Under the pieces are notes generated by a model. It was not told where the DNA came from. It did not search any database and worked only from the letters and a program-made list of their open reading frames with translations. A stretch of 64,000 nucleotides of DNA, taken from Peribacillus simplex. Lineage in GTDB: Bacteria > Bacillota > Bacilli > Bacillales > DSM-1321. The position numbers were made by a program, and so were the translations under genes. Shown one piece after another: positions 53,977 through 62,907 of the stretch. The DNA lies in NCBI RefSeq assembly GCF_001542915.1, contig NZ_LNNH01000028.1:1-64000 (forward strand), in the 5' to 3' direction. Numbering within the stretch: position 1 is the first letter of the stretch; every line of letters begins with the position of its first letter.

Positions 53977-55119
53977 TTAATAAAGAGCAGATTTTGCGAG
54001 CATCGTAATGGTCGCATCATCCATTGGTGGATTATGAAGCCCTGCACGAACATCCCGATAGTAGCGTTGCAAGGGATTTTGCCGTTGCAAGCTTTTGGCA
54101 CCAACTACCCTCATCGCCTTATCGACGATGGAGAGCGCTTTGTTTGTGACCGATAATTTAACGGCACCCAACTGGGTCGCTAATGCTTCACGATCCTCAG
54201 GATTCCGCTCCCACTTTTCTGCGACAGAGTATAGAAAATGATGCGCCTCACTTAACTCCAGTTCCATTTCCCCGATTGTCCTTTGAACGTTGGGAAGGTC
54301 CCTTATGGGTCCTGGCAAGCTATTGGGAGAATATGTTTTGGCGAATTCCACTGCATGATTTCTCGCAGCTACTGCAATTCCTAAATAACAGGCTGGTATA
54401 TGTAATAGCCACGCTTCCGGTTTCCGTTTTTCCAAAGGGTTGCTTTTTTGCACATAATACTTTTCAGGCAAGCTCACGTCGTTTAACACCAAGTCATGAC
54501 TTCCTGTTCCCTGCATGGAAATCATATCCCAAGTTTCTTCTATTACGACACCAGCTTCGTCGCGATGAACGAAAAATGTACCTAGCCGCTCATCCTCGGG
54601 TACCCATGCTGTCACAAGAAAAATGTCCAGGACGGGGGAAAGAGTGGTAAAAGTCTTTCTGCCATTCAAAATCCATCGTTCCCCTTTTTTAGTGGCGGTC
54701 GTTTCAGGCCGGCCTCCTCGCGTCGGGCTTCCCGTCCCGGCCTCTGATGCCGCCGTATTGACGAGGGCGCCCGCTGACACTTCGTGAAACAATTGATCCA
54801 TGACCCCTTTTTCCCAGGGCTTCCTCTCCATTAAGGACAGCACCGTCCCGACGTGCCAGCCTATCCCTAAGGCGGTGGGGCCGCAATACTGCGCTATTTT
54901 TTCTTGGCAAAGGAGGAAATCATATAATGTCCCGCCATGGCCCCCAAACTCTTTTGCCAGCGTTAGCTTTGGATAGCCAAAATCCTTTAATTCTTTAATG
55001 TTTTCAAAAGGGAACCCATTTGTCGTATCGAGTGCTTCTGCTCGATCAGCAAAGGGCTGTATCCCTTCCTCTAACCTTTGTATATATTCTTGTTGCTTCC
55101 GTGATTGAAAAAAAAGCAT
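53977..55119 (-). CDS. Acyl-CoA dehydrogenase family protein
   Basis: A 380-residue flavoprotein of the acyl-CoA dehydrogenase fold. Segments are LKDFGYPKLTLAKEFGGHGGTLYDFLLCQEKIAQYCG, ALVNTAASEAGTGSPTRGG at the FAD site, GERWILNGRKTFTTLSPVLDIFLVTA, and GTGSHDLVLNDVSLPEKYYV; the C-terminal helical bundle ends with AKSLQRQNPLQRYYRDVRAGLHNPPMDDATI, typical of the DszC/flavin monooxygenase-like side of the family. It may therefore be a flavin-dependent monooxygenase and not a beta-oxidation enzyme. ATG 55119 follows GAAGGGGTG. It is a single gene. Confidence 0.85.
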   Translation of the reverse strand: MLFFQSRKQQEYIQRLEEGIQPFADRAEALDTTNGFPFENIKELKDFGYPKLTLAKEFGGHGGTLYDFLLCQEKIAQYCGPTALGIGWHVGTVLSLMERKPWEKGVMDQLFHEVSAGALVNTAASEAGTGSPTRGGRPETTATKKGERWILNGRKTFTTLSPVLDIFLVTAWVPEDERLGTFFVHRDEAGVVIEETWDMISMQGTGSHDLVLNDVSLPEKYYVQKSNPLEKRKPEAWLLHIPACYLGIAVAARNHAVEFAKTYSPNSLPGPIRDLPNVQRTIGEMELELSEAHHFLYSVAEKWERNPEDREALATQLGAVKLSVTNKALSIVDKAMRVVGAKSLQRQNPLQRYYRDVRAGLHNPPMDDATITMLAKSALY

Positions 55120-55237
55120 GGAGAACACCCCTTCTATGATAAGCAATATGCTAAACCATCCAGCAGCAACACCCTTCACCACTAGAACTCCCTTTTATAC
55201 TATCACTTTAGTGGAGATTCTGATTTGAATCTGCTTA

Positions 55238-56485
55238 TTAGGATTCAATGTCCTCATTTTTAAAATTTTTGTTGGCGTTTTTATAAGCGTTTTTTGCCTG
55301 GTCGATGTCCTTGTTTTCAATGAAGTAGGCAATCGCAGCTTGACCGATGCCATAGGTGACTCCGCCGGCGACCGCACCGGAAACGGCTAGACCGGCTACC
55401 GGAACGAAGCGGACCGCTGCCCTGACACCTTCCCTGACAAGGAGGCCGATGCCTACATTGATTCCTAATGCTGCAATGAATTCACTCGCCGATTTCGTAT
55501 TGATGTCTTTATCGGCGATGAAACCAATGACCACGATCATCAAGCCTTGAATTCCCGTCAAAATCGGAAAATCGGCAAAAGGAATCGGTTCTGCTCCAAT
55601 AATACCGGCAATGGCCGTAAAGGTCCCCACGATCGTTCGCGCAAATTTTCTCTTGACGAATTGACTCTGGATCGCTTTGGCTGTCTTCAGTTTCGCTTCA
55701 CTGGGTAAGGCCTCGATTAAATAATCCGAAAGTAAATCGATGTTCCAACGCATATCATATTCGATATTCCCGCTTTCATCAAAATCAATATAGGAACAAA
55801 TGGGAATGATGTTCAAGAGCGGAATGTCACTTTCATCAAATCGCTTCGACATCAACATCATGGCCTCTTCCATATTCTGTTTTTTCTTGGGATTGGCATC
55901 AAAAGGTGCTTGTTTATAATGCGGAGGATCCAATTCATCCACTTGGGTGACTACACAGATGACTGGGACATCGTAATGGTGCTTCTCCTTGACGAGCATA
56001 CGCAGCTTATTCAGCTCTTGTAAATCCTCTTCGATCCGCGCGTCCGCTTCCTTTGCTTTTATCAAGAAAAGAAACACATCGGGCTGTTCTTCCGTGACCG
56101 CCTTCATCAATTCTTGCAATGGGCTTTCTTCTTCGAATTCCTCTGTCGGTGCTTCACTTTCGCCTAATCCCCGGGAGTCCAACAGACGAATTTTAGGGTT
56201 GGCATCACTCGGATACCAGAGCCATTTCCCTTTACCCGTTCCTGATTTAACAGAACTGACATATTGCCGTTCCTGACCAAACATCGCATTGATCAATGAG
56301 GATTTTCCCGACCCGCGCCTGCCGACAAGGGCAATCCGCGGCTCCCTTGCATCGACCGTCATCGTTTTAAGCTTTAAAAGCTGATCCAGCATTTTGTTCT
56401 TTTTGGAATTGGAAATGGGCAGTTTGTCGACCTGGCCTTTTATGAAACTGAATATGCTGCCCATTTCATCGTGTTTTTCTACCAT
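55238..56485 (-). CDS. Era-like GTPase with C-terminal membrane domain
   Basis: A 415-residue protein. The G domain (about 45-220) has P-loop GRRGSGKSSLINAMFG, G3 motif LDSRGLGE and G4 motif VTQVDELD. The C-terminal third is hydrophobic and glycine-rich (TIVGTFTAIAGIIGAEPIPFADFPILTGIQGLMIVVIGF, VPVAGLAVSGAVAGGVTYGIGQA), like DUF697-type GTPases that associate with membranes. The function is unknown. The ATG at 56485 follows GGGGGAA; ATG 56500 overlaps that site. It precedes the acyl-CoA dehydrogenase gene by 118 bases on the same strand. Confidence 0.82.
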   Translation of the reverse strand: MVEKHDEMGSIFSFIKGQVDKLPISNSKKNKMLDQLLKLKTMTVDAREPRIALVGRRGSGKSSLINAMFGQERQYVSSVKSGTGKGKWLWYPSDANPKIRLLDSRGLGESEAPTEEFEEESPLQELMKAVTEEQPDVFLFLIKAKEADARIEEDLQELNKLRMLVKEKHHYDVPVICVVTQVDELDPPHYKQAPFDANPKKKQNMEEAMMLMSKRFDESDIPLLNIIPICSYIDFDESGNIEYDMRWNIDLLSDYLIEALPSEAKLKTAKAIQSQFVKRKFARTIVGTFTAIAGIIGAEPIPFADFPILTGIQGLMIVVIGFIADKDINTKSASEFIAALGINVGIGLLVREGVRAAVRFVPVAGLAVSGAVAGGVTYGIGQAAIAYFIENKDIDQAKNAYKNANKNFKNEDIES

Positions 56486-56598
56486 TATGCATTCCCCCAT
56501 GATATGAAGTGTTTTTAATGACTTTTACCCTTTAAAGATTCATGATAAGCATGTAATTTGAAACTTCCTTACAATCTTATGGGCACGCTTTCACTTCT

Positions 56599-57351
56599 TC
56601 ATGCACTTTCTTTTAAGAACATCACGACACTCGCCATGTATTTTTGGATTTCCTGCACTTGGAAAGCAGCCGAATCCGCAATTTGTTTATAATGGTGCTG
56701 TCCTTCGTCCGTAATTCTCAAATAACGTTTCGTTCGTTTTTCGCTTTCCCATCTTCCGACAAGAAGACCGTTCTCTTCCATTTCGTGAGATAAATCGTAT
56801 AAATATCCGTTAGAAGCAATCCACCCGAACTGATTTTTAAGCAATTCGCCAATTTCCCCCATATAAATAGGTTTCTTTGTAAAAGCGGCTTTTAATGTAA
56901 TGTACCGAACAAGATCCTTCACTGATATTATTTTCGAGAAATAAGACCGATATTCTTCAGGAAGTTCGTTTTGAACTGGGGGATTTTCACCTGATCCCCG
57001 CAAATCGAACATGAACCGGTCAATGACCTTTTTCACTTCGGAAAACCGCTCGAGGAAATTCTTTTGATACCATATATGAAGCTCTTTTCCTTTTTCGGTA
57101 ATTTGATAATAATTTCTGCCCTTATTCGTGTAAAGGGATAAATGATCGGACTCTACAAGCATATTGGATATTTTGCACAAATAGTCGTAGCTATGCACTT
57201 TCCCAGTAAACGTATTCTTCAGGTCCTGATGAATCGCCCGTGGATAATTCGCCTTTAATTTCAAGGAATGGAGTAAAAAAATCGTTAAAAATTCCCGCTG
57301 GCTTAACCCGACCGATTCTACCGTTGCTGACGGCTTTACCCCTTTTTTCAC
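56599..57351 (-). CDS. Regulator with two PadR-like winged helices
   Basis: A 250-residue protein with two separate winged-helix segments. The first (about 18-100) reads LSQREFLTIFLLHSLKLKANYPRAIHQDL, SYDYLCKISNMLVESDHL and KGRNYYQITEKGKELH. The second (about 145-230) reads KPIYMGEIGELLKNQF, GYLYDLSHEMEENGLLVGRWE and KRYLRITDEGQHHYKQI. Both have the PadR layout (helix pair, recognition helix, wing ending in LTxxG). A single polypeptide with two such units could bind DNA as a monomer. GTG 57351 is the start, with AAGGAGG upstream; the earlier open frame is non-coding. Confidence 0.78.
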   Translation of the reverse strand: MKKGVKPSATVESVGLSQREFLTIFLLHSLKLKANYPRAIHQDLKNTFTGKVHSYDYLCKISNMLVESDHLSLYTNKGRNYYQITEKGKELHIWYQKNFLERFSEVKKVIDRFMFDLRGSGENPPVQNELPEEYRSYFSKIISVKDLVRYITLKAAFTKKPIYMGEIGELLKNQFGWIASNGYLYDLSHEMEENGLLVGRWESEKRTKRYLRITDEGQHHYKQIADSAAFQVQEIQKYMASVVMFLKESA

Positions 57352-57715
57352 TGCCAAAACCTCCTTCGTATCTCTAATGACCATGCAAATAAATATTTCA
57401 TCCTTCTCCCTTATTATCCTGTGCTGCCACATAATAGTAAAGTTTTTAATGCTTAACTGCCTTGTACTATTATTCATGCTTCATTACATGGTGGGAGATG
57501 GGATATTTGATCTATTCTGACGAGGTTTTTAGTGGAATAATATGTAAAAAAGAAGAAGGGAGCAAAAATGCTTTGGGCATCGAGATTTCTTAATGCCCGT
57601 TTTCATAAGATCAAAATCCATCCATACCTTCTGGGATAAACCGGATGGAAGGTCATTACCGTTAAGCTCTTCAAGGATGGTTTGTGCCGCCTTCTCGAGA
57701 AATTCCACGCAAAAG
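57352..57715. other. Intergenic stretch with hairpin and micro-ORF
   Basis: No full gene. A plus-strand 23-codon frame at 57568-57639 (MLWASRFLNARFHKIKIHP) has GAAGGGAG upstream but no known relatives. Part of it forms a hairpin (GGGCAT / ATGCCC) followed by GTTTTC. Confidence 0.4.
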
Positions 57716-57749
57716 AAAAACGGACCCGTAAGTTGGGTCCGTTTTTTAT
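57716..57749. terminator. Terminator of the methionine aminopeptidase gene
   Basis: AAAAACGGACCC and GGGTCCGTTTTTT form a perfect stem with a 7-nt loop. A runs on one side and T runs on the other make it bidirectional. Confidence 0.88.
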
Positions 57750-57753
57750 TAAT

Positions 57754-58500
57754 TTACTGTTCAGTCAAGATGATCGGTTCATCTTTTGTGATGACGAGTG
57801 TATGTTCATATTGGGCGGATAGCTTTCCATCCGCGGTTCTCGCCGTCCAGCCGTCCTGGTCCATTTTCATATGCCAAGTTCCAGCATTCAGCATAGGCTC
57901 GATCGTGATGACCATGCCTTCTTTTAGTCGCGCCCCTTTACCAGGTTTACCATAGTGCAGGACGGTTGGGTCTTCGTGCATCGTTTTACCGATTCCATGC
58001 CCTGTGAAATCGCGGACAACGGAAAACTTTTCACCCTCGGCATATGATTGGATTGCATGCCCGATATCTCCCAGGCGATTTCCTGCCCGTGCAACTTCCA
58101 TGCCTCTATATAAAGCGTTCTTGGTTACATCCATCAAGCGCTGTGCTTCTTCTGATACCTCGCCGACAGCATATGTCCAAGCGGAATCCGCCAAACCTCC
58201 GTTCAGGTTCACAACCATATCAATCGTTACGATGTCACCCTCTTTCAGCGCTTTTTTTTGCGGGAAACCGTGGCATATTACATCATTCACCGATGCGCAT
58301 GTTGCGTATTTATATCCGTTATAGCCCTTTTGCTCCGGCGTTGCCCCATGTTCTGCAAGGTACTTGTCAACAAATTCCTCGATTTCCCAAGTTGTGATGC
58401 CTGGTTTGATCATTTTAGCAATTTCTCTATGCGTCGCAGCAAGAAGTTTGCCAGCTTCATGCATTAATTGTATTTCTCGATCACTTTTAATAGTTATCAT
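57754..58500 (-). CDS. map: Type I methionine aminopeptidase (stand-alone copy)
   Basis: A 248-residue metal enzyme that removes the starting methionine of new proteins. Metal and active-site motifs of the pita-bread fold are in CASVNDVICHGFPQ (His, about 76), VTIDMVVNLNGGLADSAWTYAVG (Asp pair), DFTGHGIGKTMHEDPTVLHYG (His), ITIEPMLN (Glu) and AQYEHTLVIT (Glu). The ribosomal map gene lies in the S10/spc region with adk and infA; the lack of such neighbours suggests this is a second copy like B. subtilis YflG/MapB. ATG 58500 has AAAGAGGATTTTG upstream. Confidence 0.94.
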   Translation of the reverse strand: MITIKSDREIQLMHEAGKLLAATHREIAKMIKPGITTWEIEEFVDKYLAEHGATPEQKGYNGYKYATCASVNDVICHGFPQKKALKEGDIVTIDMVVNLNGGLADSAWTYAVGEVSEEAQRLMDVTKNALYRGMEVARAGNRLGDIGHAIQSYAEGEKFSVVRDFTGHGIGKTMHEDPTVLHYGKPGKGARLKEGMVITIEPMLNAGTWHMKMDQDGWTARTADGKLSAQYEHTLVITKDEPIILTEQ

Positions 58501-58585
58501 CTCAAAATCCTCTTTCGTTTTGTATCTTATCTGATTGAATCTCCTTATTTATCATATGCCTTTTTTTATATAAAAAGCAACCAAA

Positions 58586-58608
58586 AACCCGGTGAAATTG
58601 ACCGGGTT
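58586..58608 (-). terminator. Terminator after the diadenylate cyclase gene
   Basis: AACCCGGT and ACCGGGTT form an 8-bp stem with a 7-nt loop. On the minus strand the stem is followed by TTTTTGG. Confidence 0.75.
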
Positions 58609-58709
58609 AACAATTTCATTTCATATCTCCCACATAAGAGCGGCAATCGAAAATCGGAACGCAAGTATCTTTGAACTTCCATTAATGTGTGATACGGGCA
58701 GGGGATTTT

Positions 58710-59330
58710 CTAATGTAGCCCATGATTATTTATGGGATACATATATCCATTTAACGCAAAGGATACTCGGCCTGTTTCCTCCGATACAACCAACACAAGG
58801 GCGTCGCTTCGTTCAGTCAATCCTAGGGCAGCCCTGTGGCGTGTTCCTAGTTTTTTGCCTTCTGTTGATCTGGCTGAAAGCGGAAGAACATTTGCAGCGG
58901 AAGCGATTTGGTTATGACTGACCAGCACCGCACCATCATGAAGCGGATTTCCAGGGAAAAAAATGGACTCCAATAAAGAGTGTGTTAATTCCGCTCCAAT
59001 CGAAATACCCGGTTGAATGTATGTTTCCAGTGCATCCTGCCGCTCAATCACAATCAACCCACCATGTCTGCGATTGGATAGATTTTGGACGCAAAGTGTT
59101 AATTCAGGATATTTGTCCGTGAAAGGAGATAAATAGCAATTTAAATAAAAAGTGGCAGCTTTCATATCAATGGAGACAAATTTTTCTTTGATTTTTTCAA
59201 AGCTCCCGAGCAAACATTCGTTTTCATTCCCCATGGCCTCCAGGTTATTCTCTAATGCCGCTATCACTTGGCGGATATCCTCTTTCAATATTTGTTTCAT
59301 GGGTGAAAAATCGCAATTTCCATCCTTCAC
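58710..59330 (-). CDS. cdaS: Sporulation-type diadenylate cyclase CdaS
   Basis: A 206-residue enzyme that makes cyclic di-AMP from two ATP. The N-terminal helical part (MKQILKEDIRQVIAALENNLEAM and FEKIKEKFVSIDMK) is the CdaS-type regulatory domain, and no membrane segment is present. The DAC domain has GGLIVIERQDALETYI, NPLHDGAVLV with the catalytic DGA, and GKKLGTRHRAALGLTERSDALVLVVSEETG with the RHR motif. Length equals CdaS of B. subtilis, active in the forespore. The start is GTG 59330 with GGGAGGGGTC upstream. It supports a spore-forming host. Confidence 0.92.
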   Translation of the reverse strand: MKDGNCDFSPMKQILKEDIRQVIAALENNLEAMGNENECLLGSFEKIKEKFVSIDMKAATFYLNCYLSPFTDKYPELTLCVQNLSNRRHGGLIVIERQDALETYIQPGISIGAELTHSLLESIFFPGNPLHDGAVLVSHNQIASAANVLPLSARSTEGKKLGTRHRAALGLTERSDALVLVVSEETGRVSFALNGYMYPINNHGLH

Positions 59331-59609
59331 AGCTAGACCCCTCCCTACTAGTATGCCTCTCTTCGCAACTGGTTTATATCCTGATCAGTTAATGTGTAAT
59401 CGATAGGTAGTATGTAGTTAATGTTTGTCTTCGAGCTGCCGATTTATTCATCCAATGATAGGCTGCCAGTCACAAGCATCTTCCCCCTGCCTTCGTTTTA
59501 CCGCCATTCGGAATGGACTCCACATTTTTTTTTTGGCATTTGGGAAAGGTAAGATAATAAATATGGAAGAGACCATGGGTGAAATCTTAAAAGAATGGGT
59601 GGGATTGAA

Positions 59610-59930
59610 ATGCCTTATGTAACGGTTTATGACCGAGGAACGTTTGAAGTTGAAATGGGTAAGAAGTTAGTTTTGGCATTGGAAGATAACGGGGTTAATA
59701 TTCTCCATCGATGTGGCGGAAAGGCCAAATGCACGACATGCAGAGTGGAGATATTGGCAGGTGATTTTGCTGAAGTGACAAATGAAGAAAAAAAATCCTT
59801 TGAGGAAAAAGGAATCGAGGATCAGCTTCGGCTATCCTGTCAAATTTACGTGAATGGAGACATCGCCATCCGTCCGATCATGACGGTTGAAAACTCGGGA
59901 CTTGCCGCGGGGCCAAGGCCTGCAGAGTGA
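59610..59930 (+). CDS. 2Fe-2S ferredoxin
   Basis: A 106-residue plant-type ferredoxin fold protein. The cluster ligands are in HRCGGKAKCTTCRVEIL (three Cys at about 35, 41 and 44) and LRLSCQIYV (fourth, about 79). The spacing C-x5-C-x2-C is that of [2Fe-2S] ferredoxins of the bacterial type without a reductase domain. It starts at ATG 59610 behind GGGTGGG. It is a stand-alone gene, convergent with the VOC gene, so its redox partner is unknown. Confidence 0.9.
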   Translation: MPYVTVYDRGTFEVEMGKKLVLALEDNGVNILHRCGGKAKCTTCRVEILAGDFAEVTNEEKKSFEEKGIEDQLRLSCQIYVNGDIAIRPIMTVENSGLAAGPRPAE

Positions 59931-59949
59931 GAACGATAATTTTGTAAAT

Positions 59950-59984
59950 CAAAACGACTAAAAATGGAATTTCTAGTCGTTTTG
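59950..59984. terminator. Terminator between convergent genes
   Basis: CAAAACGACTA and TAGTCGTTTTG form an 11-bp stem with a 13-nt AT-rich loop. It separates the ferredoxin and VOC genes and can act on both strands. Confidence 0.75.
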
Positions 59985-60000
59985 AAGATTCATCTTAGAA

Positions 60001-60378
60001 TCACTTTTTTTCCATGATTGCAAAGTAATTATCTTCATTATCGGCAAAATTGAATACTTTACCTGTAGGCATCGTAACCATGTCTCCGACTTTGATATTC
60101 TTATCTAAAAATTCTTTATATAAGGCATCAAGATTTTCCGCGAAAAACATCAACGAAGGAGTATGAAGGTTCAATTCAGGCTGCATTTTAGCGATCAATT
60201 CCTTATTGTGCAGGATAATGCTCGTTTGCGCTTCTGTTGTAGGTGCCATTTCAATCCATCTCAAAGTTCCGTTATCCTCGTCTGAAATTACCTTAAAACC
60301 CATTTTTTCCGTCCAAAACTTCATGCATTCATCCTGGTTATTAACATATAGCATAATTTGGCCTACTTTATTGATCAT
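60001..60378 (-). CDS. VOC-superfamily (glyoxalase-like) protein
   Basis: A 125-residue protein of two beta-alpha-beta-beta-beta units: KVGQIMLYVNNQDECMKFWTEKMGFKVISDED and SLMFFAENLDALYKEFLDKNIKVGDMVTMPTGKVFNFADNEDNYFAIME. The first-strand Gln/His position and the last Glu (YFAIME) are where metal ligands sit in the family, but the full set is not evident, so it may be a binding protein. The ATG at 60378 has GGAGTG upstream, and the GTG at 60387 overlaps that site. Function unknown. Confidence 0.8.
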   Translation of the reverse strand: MINKVGQIMLYVNNQDECMKFWTEKMGFKVISDEDNGTLRWIEMAPTTEAQTSIILHNKELIAKMQPELNLHTPSLMFFAENLDALYKEFLDKNIKVGDMVTMPTGKVFNFADNEDNYFAIMEKK

Positions 60379-60610
60379 ATGCTTCACTCCATTTCCTGCG
60401 TTTTTATGGCTTGCAGCGTCTTTTAGAGTTTGAATGATCTAACTCCTTTTTGATTATACCAAATATTAGATCAATTATCTGCAAGTTTCTACTTTCCCAA
60501 CTAAACTTTAAGAAATCTTCAGAAACTATTTTTTATCGGTAGAATTTGCAGGATTTTTCAATTATGCACAGAACATCTATACAGACTAATTTGCTAGGGA
60601 GTGTGAATGG

Positions 60611-61078
60611 ATGGTACTTTCGAAAGACGGTTTATTTGAGATATTGGAAGGTAACAGAAGATTGACGATGCGGGTGGTGGAAGCTTTTCCTAAAGAGGAG
60701 CTATTCCACTATACACCTGCTGATAAGCTTCGTCCCTTCGCAGAGATGATTAAAGAAATCATGAACATCGAGAGTGCCTATATTCGGGGAATTGCTCTTC
60801 ATGAATGGGAATTTCAAGATTCGTTTGCAGCCATTTCAACAAAAGAGGCCCTGATATCCGCCTGCGAAGCCGTAAGGGAGAATACACGGAGACTTTGGCA
60901 GGAAGTGACCGATGAAACACTTGAGGTAGTGGAAAAGGATCCATTCTTTGGCCCCGCTCAAAGCCATTTTGCGAGAATCCAATATGGGTTGGAGAATGAA
61001 ATCCATCATAGAGGACAAGGGTTTATTTATCTTAGGATACTAGGGATGGAACCGCCTGAATTTTTCGTCAGGGATTAA
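60611..61078 (+). CDS. DinB-family protein
   Basis: A 155-residue helical-bundle protein of the DinB superfamily. The family pattern is in PADKLRPFAEMIKEIMNIESAYIRGIALHEWEF and, near the end, EIHHRGQGFIYLRILGMEPPEF, where two metal-binding histidines lie; the first His of the usual triad is replaced or moved in this sequence (no His in the MIKEIMNIE segment), so metal binding may be altered. A possible damage- or stress-linked role is known only for some members. ATG 60611 has GGGAGTGTG upstream. It is one of several short single genes here. Confidence 0.78.
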   Translation: MVLSKDGLFEILEGNRRLTMRVVEAFPKEELFHYTPADKLRPFAEMIKEIMNIESAYIRGIALHEWEFQDSFAAISTKEALISACEAVRENTRRLWQEVTDETLEVVEKDPFFGPAQSHFARIQYGLENEIHHRGQGFIYLRILGMEPPEFFVRD

Positions 61079-61155
61079 GACGAATGTAAAACCATTTGAG
61101 AACAAACTGCCTGATTACGCTATCCATAAGTAGGAAAAATAAAGGAGTGGGACAA

Positions 61156-61569
61156 ATGTCAGTTGATGCATACCTTAATTTTAATGGAAATTGTCGTGAA
61201 GCGGTAAAGTTTTATGCCGAGGTCTTTGGAACGGAAGCAACGAACTTCATGACCTTTGGGGAAACCCCGCCGAACCCTGAATTTAAACTTCCAGAGGAAG
61301 CGAAAAATTTAGTCATGCATGCAAGAATGAATATTGGCGGCAGCAATATCATGTTTTCCGATGTTTTCCCTGGTATGCCTTTTATTGAAGGAAACAACAT
61401 CAGCCTCGCATTCGTTACGGATAATCTGGATGAAATCGAATCAATCTTCCATAACTTAAAAGAAGGCGGCACGGTCCGTATGGAGCTTCAAGAAACCTTT
61501 TGGAGTAAGTTATACGGTCAAGTAACGGACAAGTTCGGAATCAACTGGCAAGTCAACGTCGGCAGCTGA
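61156..61569 (+). CDS. PhnB-like VOC protein
   Basis: A 137-residue protein of the PhnB/VOC group: AYLNFNGNCREAVKFYAEVFGTEATNFMTFGETP, VMHARMNIGGSNIMFSDVFPG and GGTVRMELQETFWSKLYGQVTDKFGINWQVN, the last a well-kept family signature. No catalytic activity is established for these proteins. ATG 61156 has AAAGGAGTGGG upstream; the longer open frame before it is not coding. A GGATATGG / CCATATCC hairpin about 30 bases after the stop may end it. A related protein is encoded just downstream. Confidence 0.88.
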   Translation: MSVDAYLNFNGNCREAVKFYAEVFGTEATNFMTFGETPPNPEFKLPEEAKNLVMHARMNIGGSNIMFSDVFPGMPFIEGNNISLAFVTDNLDEIESIFHNLKEGGTVRMELQETFWSKLYGQVTDKFGINWQVNVGS

Positions 61570-61755
61570 TAACGGCATTACGTTAATGGCATTTCCCTGC
61601 GGATATGGGGGCTATTCCTTTCGTGGAAAGCATCTCCATATCCTCTTTGTGCTTTCAACTTCTGTACGGACGATGCCAGGTTCGATCGCCGAAGTCCCTT
61701 GATGATAAAATACAGCAAAGGTCCATGTAAACATGAAGACGAAAGGGTGAAAATG

Positions 61756-62256
61756 ATGAAAAACAAACTTCAAAAAATCACAACAAATCTATGGTTCGAT
61801 ACACAGGCAGAGGAGGCCGCGAGATTTTATACGTCCATCTTTGAAAATTCGAAGATTGGCAGGATCACACACTATGGCAATGTAGGTCGGGAAATCCATG
61901 GAATGTCAGAGGGAAAAGTGATGACGGTCGAATTTGAATTGGAAGGACAGGCATTCATCGCATTGAATGGCGGGCCGCATTTCAAATTCACAGAGGCGAT
62001 ATCCTTCATCATTCATTGCGAATCTCAAAAAGATGTCGATTATTATTGGGAAAATCTTTCACAAGGCGGAGATGAAAAAGCGCAAGCTTGCGGCTGGCTG
62101 AAAGATCAATTCGGAGTATCTTGGCAGATAATTCCTGAAAATATTACGGATATGATTAACAACACGGATCCTGAAAGATCGGCAAGAGTCATGACAGCAC
62201 TGTATCAAATGAAGAAAATTGATATAAATGCATTAAAGCGGGCCTATAACGGATAA
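61756..62256 (+). CDS. PhnB/3-demethylubiquinone methyltransferase-like VOC protein
   Basis: A 166-residue VOC protein of the group once annotated as 3-dmu-9-type. Typical segments are LQKITTNLWFDTQAEEAARFYTSIFENSKIGRITHYG, GKVMTVEFELEGQAFIALNGGPHFKFTEAISFIIHCESQKDVDYYWENLSQGGDEKAQ and CGWLKDQFGVSWQIIPE. The function is not known, and the old methyltransferase name is not supported. ATG 61756 is preferred to 61753 by its six-base spacing from AAAGGGTG. The region after it (62258-62353) reads as a broken frame (DKFISEFIEKELSLDHNQIAESYLTTIK), a possible remnant. Confidence 0.88.
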   Translation: MKNKLQKITTNLWFDTQAEEAARFYTSIFENSKIGRITHYGNVGREIHGMSEGKVMTVEFELEGQAFIALNGGPHFKFTEAISFIIHCESQKDVDYYWENLSQGGDEKAQACGWLKDQFGVSWQIIPENITDMINNTDPERSARVMTALYQMKKIDINALKRAYNG

Positions 62257-62369
62257 GATTTATTTAGATAAGTTCATAAGTGAGTTTATTGAAAAAGAGC
62301 TTTCACTTGACCATAATCAAATAGCGGAATCCTATTTAACAACCATAAAATAAACAAAGGAGTATGACC

Positions 62370-62672
62370 ATGGCATACGTATTACAAGTCGATTTTAAAA
62401 TGAATGGACCATTCGGAAATGAAATGGCTGAGGCGTTTTCTGATATAGCGAGAAGCATCAATGAAGAAGAGGGCTTCATATGGAAAATCTGGACAGAAAG
62501 TCCCGAAACAAATGAAGCAGGCGGAATCTACACTTTTGAAACGAAAGAAACGGCTGAAACATATCTGCTCATGCACACTAATAGATTAGCTGGCATTGGA
62601 ATTACAAACGTCAACGCAAAAATCTTTGCCATTAATTCAAAGCTTACTGAGCTCAATAAAGGTTCCGTATAA
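62370..62672 (+). CDS. YdhR-like monooxygenase family protein
   Basis: A 100-residue ferredoxin-like alpha/beta protein of the YdhR/ABM-type group, found as dimers and named for structural likeness to small monooxygenases. It starts AYVLQVDFKMNGPFGNEMAEAFSDIARSINEEEGFIWKIWTES and ends in INSKLTELNKGSV; GGIYTFETKETAETYLLMHTNRL is the central family stretch. The activity is unproven. ATG 62370 has AAAGGAG seven bases upstream; ATG 62364 is too close to it. It is a single gene. Confidence 0.8.
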   Translation: MAYVLQVDFKMNGPFGNEMAEAFSDIARSINEEEGFIWKIWTESPETNEAGGIYTFETKETAETYLLMHTNRLAGIGITNVNAKIFAINSKLTELNKGSV

Positions 62673-62907
62673 TCATTGATTTTAAAAAACAGAATGAATC
62701 ATGAACTAAGCCCCCTTACATGCCCTTATAAAGGAGATCTAACAATTTACGTACTGTCTCCTTTTTTTCTTTTAGTAACGACGATACTCTACCCCATTAG
62801 GATAGCCTCCTTCCTTTACCTGAATACCCTCCAAATAGAAACGAAACATGTTCAGGGCTACACTGAAATACATAATCAAAATCGCATGATAAGGAGAAAG
62901 ATGAAAA

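Noticed and set aside
54183-54650. 155-codon plus-strand frame opposite the acyl-CoA dehydrogenase
   Set aside because: The minus strand encodes conserved FAD-site motifs throughout; the plus frame lacks any family signal.
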